From assembly GCA_900769275.1 (NCBI GenBank), contig CAAGGA010000106.1, positions 1-11,357 on the forward strand: DNA of 11,357 nucleotides. The letters run 5' to 3'. Each line of letters starts with the position of its first letter. Position 1 is the first letter of the stretch. This document shows, piece after piece, positions 1 through 6,596 of this stretch. The position numbers and the translations under genes are program-made. Below the pieces are notes generated by a model that saw only the letters and a program-made list of their open reading frames with translations, made no database searches and was not told the origin of the DNA. The stretch is from an uncultured Prevotella sp. Its GTDB lineage: Bacteria > Bacteroidota > Bacteroidia > Bacteroidales > Bacteroidaceae.

Positions 1-82
1 ACCGTACAACCATATAACCTTAAAACCGAAGAAGTTGAGCCCAGCGAAACTTCAGTAACATAACAACAAAACAACAAGCAAA
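1..82 (+). other. Spacer upstream of nqrB, probably the nqrA-nqrB intergenic region
   Basis: Frame 1 is open from the window edge to a TAA at 61-63, so this could be the last 20 codons of an upstream gene, which by operon order would be nqrA. I favour spacer. The 20 encoded residues do not resemble the NqrA C-terminus as I remember it. The DNA also carries AACCATATAACC (8-19), one mismatch from AACCACATAACC at 8844-8855 in another intergenic gap, and a segment at 33-63 resembling 7802-7831. GAAGTT (31-36) and AACTTC (48-53) form a 6-bp inverted repeat. No promoter matching the Bacteroidetes consensus is seen, so nqrB is probably transcribed from further upstream. Confidence 0.5.
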
Positions 83-1240
83 ATGTCTTTTCTAAGAAAT
101 TATCTGAATCAGATAAAACCAAACTTTGAAAAAGGTGGCAGACTGCACGCTTTCCGCAGCGTCTTTGACGGATTCGAGACTTTCCTCTACGTCCCGAACG
201 CCACCTCAAAGAGCGGCACAAGCATCCACGATGCCATCGACTCAAAAAGGATAATGAGCATGGTGGTGATAGCATTACTTCCCGCACTGCTCTTCGGAAT
301 GTACAACATAGGCTACCAGAACTATGCTGCCGCAGGCGCAGAAGGCACGTTCTGGGAGATATTCATCTACGGAATGCTTGCCGTACTGCCAAAGATTCTC
401 GTCAGCTACATTGTAGGTCTCGGAATAGAGTTCGCCTGGGCACAATGGAAAGGCGAAGAGATACAGGAAGGTTATCTCGTCAGCGGTATCATCATACCTA
501 TGATACTCCCGGTAGGATGCCCACTATGGGTAATAGTGCTTGCAGTAGCTTTCGCCGTGATATTCGGCAAAGAGATATTTGGCGGCACTGGCATGAACAT
601 TTTCAACGTGGCACTTCTCGCACGCGCATTCCTGTTCTTCTCCTATCCTACCAAAATGAGCGGTGACACAGTATGGGTTGCCACAGACAGCATCTTCGGT
701 CTCGGCAACGACCTTCCGGACACGTTTACCTGCGCAACACCTCTCGGAGAAATGGCACAAGGTGCCGCCCCATCCGCTTCGCTCTGCGACAGCATCGTAG
801 GATTAATCCCGGGAAGTATCGGTGAGACAAGTGTCATAGCGATAGCAATAGGCGCAGCAATACTGCTGTGGACAGGCATCGCTTCATGGAAGACCATGCT
901 GAGCGTATTCCTTGGTGGCGGCGTGATGGCATGGATATTCCAAGTGACAGGGCAGTCACCGGTAGAATGGTATCAGCACATCGTAATCGGAGGCTTCTGT
1001 TTCGGTGCCGTGTTCATGGCTACTGACCCTGTGACATCTGCACGTACAGAGACCGGAAAATGGATATACGGCATCATCATCGGTGCTCTCGCAGTCATCA
1101 TCCGCGTCATGAACCCCGGTTTCCCTGAGGGAATGATGCTCGCTATCCTCTTCGGCAACATGATGGCTCCTACCATCGACTACTTCATAGTGCAGAAAAA
1201 TATCAACAAGCGACTTAAAAGAATGAAGAACAATGGCTAA
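83..1240 (+). CDS. nqrB: Na+-translocating NADH:quinone oxidoreductase subunit B
   Basis: NqrB is a polytopic inner-membrane subunit of the sodium-pumping NADH:quinone reductase. In the family it carries covalent FMN on a threonine, binds riboflavin and lies on the quinone-reducing side. The 385-residue product has multiple hydrophobic segments and the conserved stretch GKEIFGGTGMNIFN, where bacterial NqrB has its glycine-rich VFGGTG motif. The flavinylation site reads D213-T-F-T-C-A-T219, with Thr219 (737-739) the expected FMN acceptor. Cys217 stands where the usual [DN]xx[ST]GA[ST] motif has Gly. The length is slightly below the roughly 415 residues of Vibrio NqrB. The ATG at 83 follows an A-rich stretch without a Shine-Dalgarno site. 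The stop overlaps the nqrC start by 8 bases, which suggests coupled translation. Attachment of the flavin needs ApbE, which is not in this window. Confidence 0.97.
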   Translation: MSFLRNYLNQIKPNFEKGGRLHAFRSVFDGFETFLYVPNATSKSGTSIHDAIDSKRIMSMVVIALLPALLFGMYNIGYQNYAAAGAEGTFWEIFIYGMLAVLPKILVSYIVGLGIEFAWAQWKGEEIQEGYLVSGIIIPMILPVGCPLWVIVLAVAFAVIFGKEIFGGTGMNIFNVALLARAFLFFSYPTKMSGDTVWVATDSIFGLGNDLPDTFTCATPLGEMAQGAAPSASLCDSIVGLIPGSIGETSVIAIAIGAAILLWTGIASWKTMLSVFLGGGVMAWIFQVTGQSPVEWYQHIVIGGFCFGAVFMATDPVTSARTETGKWIYGIIIGALAVIIRVMNPGFPEGMMLAILFGNMMAPTIDYFIVQKNINKRLKRMKNNG

Positions 1241-1940
1241 ACTGAATACGAACTCCAACACATACATTATAGCATACAGTTGCATAATGGTGGTGATAGT
1301 GGCATTCCTGCTTGCCTTTGTCAGCAGTTCACTGAAGCCCATACAGGATATCAACGTGGCTCTTGACAAGAAGAAACAGATACTTGCAGCTCTCAACATC
1401 CGCAACCTTTCCGACCAAGAGAGCGCACAGAAATATGGAGAAGTGATTGAATCCGACGACATCATTGATTCTGACGGCAATGTCATCGAGCAAGGAAAGA
1501 AAGGCGGCGAAGCAACGGGATTCGTGCTGAACAGCGCAGACTACAAAGCCGGCAGACTCGCCGTCTATAACTGCACCGTGGAAGGCAAGAAGAAATACGT
1601 CATCCCTGTCTATGGCATGGGTCTCTGGGGACCTATCTGGGGATACATCGCCGTAAATGAAGACGGCAATACCGTCTATGGCGCATATTTCAACCATGAA
1701 GGAGAGACAGCAGGACTCGGTGCAGAAATCAAAGATTCCAAGAAATGGCAAGACCTCTTCATCGGAAAGAAGATATATGACGCTGAAGGAAAAGCCATTC
1801 TCTCCGTAAAGAAATCAAGCGAGATAAAAGACAAGTCATGCGAAGTAGATGGAGTAACCGGTGCCACACTTACATCGGTAGGTGTCATCGACATGCTTCA
1901 GGAAGGCTTTGCCAAGTATAAAAACTATTTAATCAAATAA
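1233..1940 (+). CDS. nqrC: Na+-translocating NADH:quinone oxidoreductase subunit C
   Basis: NqrC is the subunit with one N-terminal transmembrane helix and a periplasmic domain holding a covalently bound FMN that relays electrons inside the Nqr complex. The 235-residue product has a hydrophobic helix at about residues 11-32, then a soluble domain with the FMN-binding-domain pattern (GxGLWGPIWGYIAV, HEGETAGLGAEI). The flavinylation motif D206-G-V-T-G-A-T212 is canonical, with Thr212 (codon 1866-1868) as FMN acceptor, in contrast to the variant site in NqrB. The ATG at 1233 lies inside the nqrB coding end, and the 8-base overlap argues for one transcript. The stop is seven bases before nqrD. 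Confidence 0.97.
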   Translation: MAKLNTNSNTYIIAYSCIMVVIVAFLLAFVSSSLKPIQDINVALDKKKQILAALNIRNLSDQESAQKYGEVIESDDIIDSDGNVIEQGKKGGEATGFVLNSADYKAGRLAVYNCTVEGKKKYVIPVYGMGLWGPIWGYIAVNEDGNTVYGAYFNHEGETAGLGAEIKDSKKWQDLFIGKKIYDAEGKAILSVKKSSEIKDKSCEVDGVTGATLTSVGVIDMLQEGFAKYKNYLIK

Positions 1941-1947
1941 TGCTACC

Positions 1948-2565
1948 ATGGATAACAAGATAAAAGATGTCTTCATGGCTCCGCTGAACATCATGAACCC
2001 CGTACTTATCCAAGTACTCGGCATCTGTTCCGCATTAGCCGTAACATCACAACTGAAGCCTGCCCTCGTAATGGGACTCGCCGTAACTGTCATCACAGCA
2101 TTCAGCAACCTTATCATTTCCATCATCCGCAATACCGTACCTAACCGCATACGTATCGTAGTACAACTCGTCGTTGTCGCAGCTCTCGTAACAATAGTGA
2201 GTCAGGTACTCAAGGCTTTCGTGTATGACGTGAGCGTGGAACTGTCCGTCTATGTCGGACTTATCATCACCAACTGCATCCTCATGGGTCGCCTTGAGGC
2301 TTTTGCCATGCAGAACAAACCGCTGCCATCATTCATCGACGGCATCGCCAACGGTCTCGGCTACGGCATGATACTCGTAATCGTAGGCGCATTCCGGGAA
2401 CTTCTCGGCAGAGGTTCGCTGCTTGGCTACAAGATAATACCAGAAGGAGTGTATGATTTCGGATATTTAGACAATGGCACCATGACAATGCCTGCCATGG
2501 CTCTCATTATGATTGGTGTGGTAATATGGATTCATCGCGCATATTTTTATAAGGAGGAGAAATAA
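1948..2565 (+). CDS. nqrD: Na+-translocating NADH:quinone oxidoreductase subunit D
   Basis: NqrD is an integral membrane subunit, homologous to NqrE and to RnfE, that pairs with NqrE in inverted topology to form the membrane channel and hold an intramembrane iron-sulfur centre. The 205-residue product is almost entirely hydrophobic, with about six helices. The two cysteines expected to ligate the metal are present: Cys27 (in VLGICSALAVT) and Cys110 (in ITNCILMGR, codon 2275-2277). The ATG at 1948 follows nqrC by seven bases with no recognisable Shine-Dalgarno site. The TAA shares its last base with the nqrE ATG (TAATG). The last residues (KEEK) are encoded by the purine-rich tract that probably serves as the nqrE ribosome binding site. 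Confidence 0.97.
   Translation: MDNKIKDVFMAPLNIMNPVLIQVLGICSALAVTSQLKPALVMGLAVTVITAFSNLIISIIRNTVPNRIRIVVQLVVVAALVTIVSQVLKAFVYDVSVELSVYVGLIITNCILMGRLEAFAMQNKPLPSFIDGIANGLGYGMILVIVGAFRELLGRGSLLGYKIIPEGVYDFGYLDNGTMTMPAMALIMIGVVIWIHRAYFYKEEK
2551..2557 (+). promoter_or_regulatory. Strong Shine-Dalgarno site for nqrE
   Basis: AAGGAGG lies seven bases before the nqrE ATG (2565) and inside the last codons of nqrD. It is a near-perfect anti-Shine-Dalgarno match at usable spacing. It stands out because the other starts in this window have A-rich or undistinguished leaders, as is normal in Bacteroidota. It also encodes Lys-Glu-Glu, so the match could be partly coincidental. Confidence 0.5.
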
Positions 2566-3191
2566 TGGAACATGAGATAAATCTATTCTTCAGATCCATC
2601 TTTGTGGATAACATGATTTTTGCGTTCTTCCTCGGCATGTGTTCCTACCTTGCCGTCTCCAAGAACGTGAAGACATCTCTCGGTCTCGGCATCGCCGTGA
2701 CATTCGTCCTTTGTGTCACAGTACCTGTCAACTATCTGCTGCAGACAAAAGTATTGGGACCTGACTGCCTCATCGAAGGCGTTGACCTCAGCTACCTCTC
2801 ATTCATACTTTTCATTGCGGTCATAGCAGGTATCGTGCAACTCGTTGAAATGATTGTGGAGCGTTTCTCTCCTGCCCTTTACGGTGCCTTGGGCATCTTC
2901 CTGCCTCTCATCGCCGTAAACTGCGCAATAATGGGTGCTTCGCTCTTCATGCAGCAGCGCATCAACCTCGACCCCTCCAGCACACAATACCTCGGTAGCG
3001 TAGGAGATGCATTCGTATATGCCCTCGGTTCAGGCTTCGGATGGGTGCTTGCCATCGTCTCCATGGGTGCTATCCGTGAGAAGATGCAGTACAGCGATGT
3101 ACCGAAACCATTGCAGGGACTCGGCATCTCATTCATCGTGGTCGGTCTCATGGCAATAGCAATGATGTGTTTCTCCGGTCTGAAAATATAA
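2565..3191 (+). CDS. nqrE: Na+-translocating NADH:quinone oxidoreductase subunit E
   Basis: NqrE is the second of the paired six-helix membrane subunits (RnfA homologue). With NqrD it forms the Na+ pathway region and carries the intramembrane iron-sulfur centre. The 208-residue product has the expected hydrophobic profile. Cys26 (in FLGMCSYLAVSKN) and Cys120 (in AVNCAIMGASLF, codon 2922-2924) match the ligand positions 26 and 120 known from Vibrio cholerae NqrE. The family-typical ending with YSDVPKPLQGLGI and a final hydrophobic helix is present. The start overlaps the nqrD stop by one base. A 19-base gap separates it from nqrF. Confidence 0.97.
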   Translation: MEHEINLFFRSIFVDNMIFAFFLGMCSYLAVSKNVKTSLGLGIAVTFVLCVTVPVNYLLQTKVLGPDCLIEGVDLSYLSFILFIAVIAGIVQLVEMIVERFSPALYGALGIFLPLIAVNCAIMGASLFMQQRINLDPSSTQYLGSVGDAFVYALGSGFGWVLAIVSMGAIREKMQYSDVPKPLQGLGISFIVVGLMAIAMMCFSGLKI

Positions 3192-3210
3192 CCATAGAAT
3201 ATTCCGAACA

Positions 3211-4485
3211 ATGAACATAAGTTATATATTAGCCAGCATAGGGGTATTCCTCATAGTAATCATCGTACTCGTCGTAGTACTGCTGGTAGCAAAGAAATAT
3301 CTTAGTCCGAGCGGTAAGGTAAAACTCACCGTCAACGGTGACACCGTACTCGAAGTAGAGCAGGGAAACAGCGTCATGAACACCCTCAACGAGCATGGCA
3401 TCTACCTGCCATCAGCCTGTGGAGGAAAGGCAAGTTGCGGACAGTGTAAACTGCAGATTCTCAGTGGAGGCGGCGAAATCCTCGATTCCGAGAAACCTCA
3501 TTTCTCACGCAAGGAAATAAAAGACAACTGGCGACTGGGATGCCAGGCAAAGATAAAGGGAGACATGGAGGTGAAAGTGCCCGAATCCGTCATGGGAGTC
3601 AAGGAATGGGAGTGCACCGTTATAGGCAACAGAAACGTTGCTACCTTTATCAAGGAGTACAAAGTGGCATTACCTCCCGGTGAACACATGGATTTCGAGC
3701 CGGGTTCCTACGCCCAGATACGTATCCCCGCATTTGAAATTGACTACGACAAGGATTTCGACAAGTCGCTTATCGGAGACACTTATCTGCCCGCCTGGGA
3801 GAAATTCGGACTCTTCGGACTCAAATGTAAGAACGAAGTACCTACTATCCGCGCCTATTCCATGGCGAATTATCCTGACGAAGGCGACATCATTACGCTC
3901 AATGTACGTATAGCAACACCGCCATTCAAGCCAAAAGACCAAGGCACAGGCTTCATGGATGTCAATCCCGGCATAGCATCATCATACATATTCTCCCTAA
4001 AACCCGGTGACAAAGTCATCATGTCAGGACCTTATGGCGAATTCCGCCCACAATACAACACTGGAAGAGAGATGATATGGGTAGGAGGTGGCGCAGGCAT
4101 GGCTCCCCTACGTGCACAAATTATGCACATGCTCAAGACAAAGAACTGCCGTGACCGCGAGATGCACTACTTCTACGGAGCACGTGCACTGGAAGAGATT
4201 CCATTCCTTGATGACTTCCTACAGTTAGAAAAGGACTTTGACAACTTCCACTTCCACCTTGCTCTTGACCGTCCTGACCCCAAGGCAGACGCAGCAGGAA
4301 TCAAATACACCCCAGGGTTTGTAGCTCCTGTCATGGGCGACACCTACCTCAAGCAGCATGAGACTCCGGAAGACTGCGAATACTATCTCTGCGGTCCTCC
4401 CATGATGGCAAAGACTGTACTCGACCTTCTCCATTCGCTCGGTGTCGAGGATGACATGATACGCTTCGATAATTTCGGAGGATGA
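3211..4485 (+). CDS. nqrF: Na+-translocating NADH:quinone oxidoreductase subunit F, NADH-oxidising
   Basis: NqrF is the entry point of the Nqr complex: it oxidises NADH and passes electrons through FAD to a 2Fe-2S centre. The 424-residue product has an N-terminal membrane anchor (about residues 5-27). A plant-ferredoxin-like domain follows, with Cys70, Cys76, Cys79 and Cys111 as cluster ligands. The ferredoxin-reductase module has the FAD-binding RAYS motif (214-217), the nucleotide-binding loop GGGAGMAPLR (292-301) and CGPPMM (394-399). The C-terminus ends in the family-typical FDNFGG. Nothing appears truncated. It is the last nqr gene in the cluster, and a strong terminator begins 14 bases after its stop. 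Confidence 0.98.
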   Translation: MNISYILASIGVFLIVIIVLVVVLLVAKKYLSPSGKVKLTVNGDTVLEVEQGNSVMNTLNEHGIYLPSACGGKASCGQCKLQILSGGGEILDSEKPHFSRKEIKDNWRLGCQAKIKGDMEVKVPESVMGVKEWECTVIGNRNVATFIKEYKVALPPGEHMDFEPGSYAQIRIPAFEIDYDKDFDKSLIGDTYLPAWEKFGLFGLKCKNEVPTIRAYSMANYPDEGDIITLNVRIATPPFKPKDQGTGFMDVNPGIASSYIFSLKPGDKVIMSGPYGEFRPQYNTGREMIWVGGGAGMAPLRAQIMHMLKTKNCRDREMHYFYGARALEEIPFLDDFLQLEKDFDNFHFHLALDRPDPKADAAGIKYTPGFVAPVMGDTYLKQHETPEDCEYYLCGPPMMAKTVLDLLHSLGVEDDMIRFDNFGG

Positions 4486-4498
4486 CCTGTCATAACAG

Positions 4499-4543
4499 AA
4501 GAGTGACTGCCTGCAAAGAAGCAAACAGTCACTCTTGCTTTTT
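4499..4543 (+). terminator. Intrinsic terminator of the nqr operon
   Basis: AAGAGTGACTG (4499-4509) pairs perfectly with CAGTCACTCTT (4526-4536), an 11-bp stem. The 16-base loop can form an extra TGC/GCA pairing (4512-4514 with 4521-4523). A run of five T follows at 4539-4543. It starts 14 bases after the nqrF stop, so it is well placed to end the nqr transcript and separate it from the permease gene. Confidence 0.88.
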
Positions 4544-4597
4544 CCACCATTCCACCATCCTTCCGCCATACATACACTTTCATTACCACAGTCCCAC

Positions 4598-5308
4598 GTG
4601 TTTATCCTGTTCATAATGAGTCTCGGAGCTGCCTTCGTACAGAGAGTGTCAGGCTTCGGTTTCGGCATATTCATAATGACGGTACTCCCATACCTCATGC
4701 CTTCATACGGTGAGGCGACCACCCTGTCCGGACTCATGGCTTCCGTAACCTCTGTTATCATCGTCATAAGACACTACCGGCATCTGCAATGGCGGAAACT
4801 TCTCCCTATACTTCTCACCTTTGTCATCGTCTCATACTTCGCAGTACAGTTCGTTTCCATAGCAGGCGACGGGGTATTGAAGAAACTGCTTGGCGGCATA
4901 CTCATAGCGGCAAGCCTATGGTTTCTCTTCCTTGCCCAACGAGTTCACCTCCCCACCAGCCTTTCCACGCAGTTAGGGATGGGCACTCTCTCCGGTATCA
5001 TGGGAGGATTGTTCGGTATGCAGGGACCTCCGGCAGTGCTCTACTTCATTTCCTCGGCCAAGAAGAAAGAGGAATATATGGCAATGGCACAAATGTATTT
5101 CCTCATCGGAAACATCATCATGACGGCTTACAGAGCACGATGCGGATACCTCACTCCGGCTGTCATTGAGGGATGGTGCTACGGAATCGCAGCCGTCCTG
5201 ACAGGAACATACCTCGGTTCTCTCGTTTTCCGATACATTTCCACAGATGTGCTGCGTAAGATTATATATACCTATATGGCAATAAGCGGCATTATTGCAA
5301 TGCTATAA
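4598..5308 (+). CDS. TauE/SafE (TSUP) family membrane permease
   Basis: This is a member of the sulfite exporter TauE/SafE (TSUP/DUF81) family, polytopic proteins that move sulfite, sulfonates or other small organic anions. The substrate cannot be told from sequence. The family's two half-repeats are recognisable: AAFVQRVSGFGFG in helix 1 (residues 11-23 from the start chosen here) and a matching GGLFGMQGPPAVLYF from residue 136. The product is about 236 residues and nearly all hydrophobic. The frame is open back to a TTG at 4535, but that lies inside the nqr terminator and adds a poor His/Pro-rich leader. I chose GTG at 4598, which completes the first helix (MFILFIMSLGAAF). ATG at 4616 is the conservative alternative and gives 230 residues. 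No consensus promoter is visible ahead of it. Confidence 0.88.
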   Translation: MFILFIMSLGAAFVQRVSGFGFGIFIMTVLPYLMPSYGEATTLSGLMASVTSVIIVIRHYRHLQWRKLLPILLTFVIVSYFAVQFVSIAGDGVLKKLLGGILIAASLWFLFLAQRVHLPTSLSTQLGMGTLSGIMGGLFGMQGPPAVLYFISSAKKKEEYMAMAQMYFLIGNIIMTAYRARCGYLTPAVIEGWCYGIAAVLTGTYLGSLVFRYISTDVLRKIIYTYMAISGIIAML

Positions 5309-5318
5309 GCAGAAACAC

Positions 5319-5347
5319 AAAAAGAGGTAAAAGCAATCTTCTTTTTT
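5319..5347 (+). terminator. Possible weak terminator after the permease gene
   Basis: AAAAAGAGG (5319-5327) can pair with CTTCTTTTT (5338-5346), with one G-T wobble and a 10-base loop, and the stem runs into six T (5342-5347). It is mostly A-T, so it is weak and may not terminate. It lies 10 bases after the permease stop and 32 bases before the next gene. Confidence 0.3.
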
Positions 5348-5378
5348 CAAGACTCTACAGAAACAACATATTCCGGCG

Positions 5379-6596
5379 ATGGAAGCATACGAACCCACAA
5401 ACAGAATTACCAAGACGTTTATCGAACTACTACAGATAGCACTTGGAAACCGCAAGGCATTATCCTCTCCCTGTACGGACGAAGAGTGGAAAGATGTGTA
5501 TGATGTGGCAAAGAGGCAAGCCATGACAGGCATTATCTTCTATGCAATATCACAGCTCCCTGCCGAAGAAATGCCCCCCGTCAAGCTCAAAGGGATATGG
5601 GCTATGACAACTTTGCAGATAGAAGAGATGAACAAGCGTATGTCCAGAGAATGCTGCATAGCGACGGAATTCCTTGCAGAAGCCGGCCTACACTCATGTA
5701 TTCTGAAAGGACAGAGCAATCTTTTCCTCTACCCTCACGAACTGAGAATGCTGCGAATACCGGGAGACATTGATATATGGACGTTCAAAGAAACTGCCAC
5801 AGGCGGAAGTAAGAGCCACCGCAGCGACATCGTGCGTATCGTGTGGGACAAGACAGGAAAACATTCTGAGGTCACTGTCCACCATATAGAATGCAATCTG
5901 TTCCCAAAGACTGCTGTGGAAGTACACTTCGTACCCTCATTCGCCATCAATCCATTTATGGACAAGAAATACAGACGATGGTATGAGAGTCACAAGAACG
6001 AGATTCTCCCTACAAAAGCAGGCTTCAATATTCTCAACACACATTTCAATCTCATATTCCAAATGATGCACATCTACCGTCATCTACTGCTTGAAGGAAT
6101 AGGTTTCAGACAACTTACCGACCTCTATTTCACACTCCTAAGCAGAAGCAGGATGGCGGAAACGACGAAAGAACGTAGATATGACAAGGATTTTATCTAC
6201 CGGGAATTGTGTGACCTCGGCATGAAAAGAATTACGGAAGCAGTAATGTGGTTAATGCAATCCGTCCTGTCAATGGACGAGAAGCATCTGATATGTGCTC
6301 CCTCCGAAAAGTACGGCAGAGAAATGCTTTCGGAGATGATGCGAGGGGGCAACTTCGGAAAATACTACAAATCAACAGATACTCCCATTCTTCCTTCCCA
6401 ACATCGCCCCAAGAAGAAAGCCGTGGCTGGGAAGAAAAAGAGTTTCATCAGTAAAAAGATTGCAGGATTTTACGATTTCCTCGAAGGGTGCAAGCATGGT
6501 TCACGCCTTCTGACCAGTTATCCAAAAGAGGTGTTATGGATACCTTATTTATATATCAAGGCATCATTTGTCAGAAATTACTGGCGGTTACAATGA
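5379..6596 (+). CDS. Nucleotidyltransferase family protein, NTP_transf_5-like (PF14907), function unknown
   Basis: The 405-residue product fits the 'uncharacterised nucleotidyltransferase' family. A Cys-Ile-Leu-Lys-Gly segment (K110-G111) is followed 17 residues later by G129-D130-I131-D132, the GDxD signature of pol-beta/MNT-fold nucleotidyltransferases in which the two Asp bind metal. Both motif residues are present, so activity is plausible; the nucleotide and the target are unknown. No signal peptide or membrane helix is obvious, so it is probably cytoplasmic. A Lys/Arg-rich patch lies near residues 343-360. Members are often found in surface-polysaccharide or peptide-modification loci, but no glycosyltransferase, transporter or substrate peptide accompanies this one. 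The ATG at 5379 has no Shine-Dalgarno site. The 3' end overlaps the convergent esterase gene by 19 bases. Confidence 0.8.
   Translation: MEAYEPTNRITKTFIELLQIALGNRKALSSPCTDEEWKDVYDVAKRQAMTGIIFYAISQLPAEEMPPVKLKGIWAMTTLQIEEMNKRMSRECCIATEFLAEAGLHSCILKGQSNLFLYPHELRMLRIPGDIDIWTFKETATGGSKSHRSDIVRIVWDKTGKHSEVTVHHIECNLFPKTAVEVHFVPSFAINPFMDKKYRRWYESHKNEILPTKAGFNILNTHFNLIFQMMHIYRHLLLEGIGFRQLTDLYFTLLSRSRMAETTKERRYDKDFIYRELCDLGMKRITEAVMWLMQSVLSMDEKHLICAPSEKYGREMLSEMMRGGNFGKYYKSTDTPILPSQHRPKKKAVAGKKKSFISKKIAGFYDFLEGCKHGSRLLTSYPKEVLWIPYLYIKASFVRNYWRLQ

Noticed and set aside
1..63. Open frame ending in TAA that could be the nqrA C-terminus
   Set aside because: The 20 residues do not match the NqrA ending as I know it, and the DNA carries motifs shared with two other intergenic regions. 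It is kept as spacer, although a partial CDS cannot be excluded.
956..1486. Minus-strand 176-residue open frame across the nqrB/nqrC junction
   Set aside because: It lies antisense to two well-supported genes, has no recognisable motif and no promoter. It is a shadow of their codon usage.
4535..4597. Permease start at TTG 4535
   Set aside because: The codon lies inside the nqr terminator stem, and the extra residues are His/Pro-rich and unlike the start of a TauE/SafE protein.
4225..4767. Minus-strand 180-residue open frame across the nqrF end and permease start
   Set aside because: It runs through the nqr terminator and opposite two supported genes, with no domain signal.
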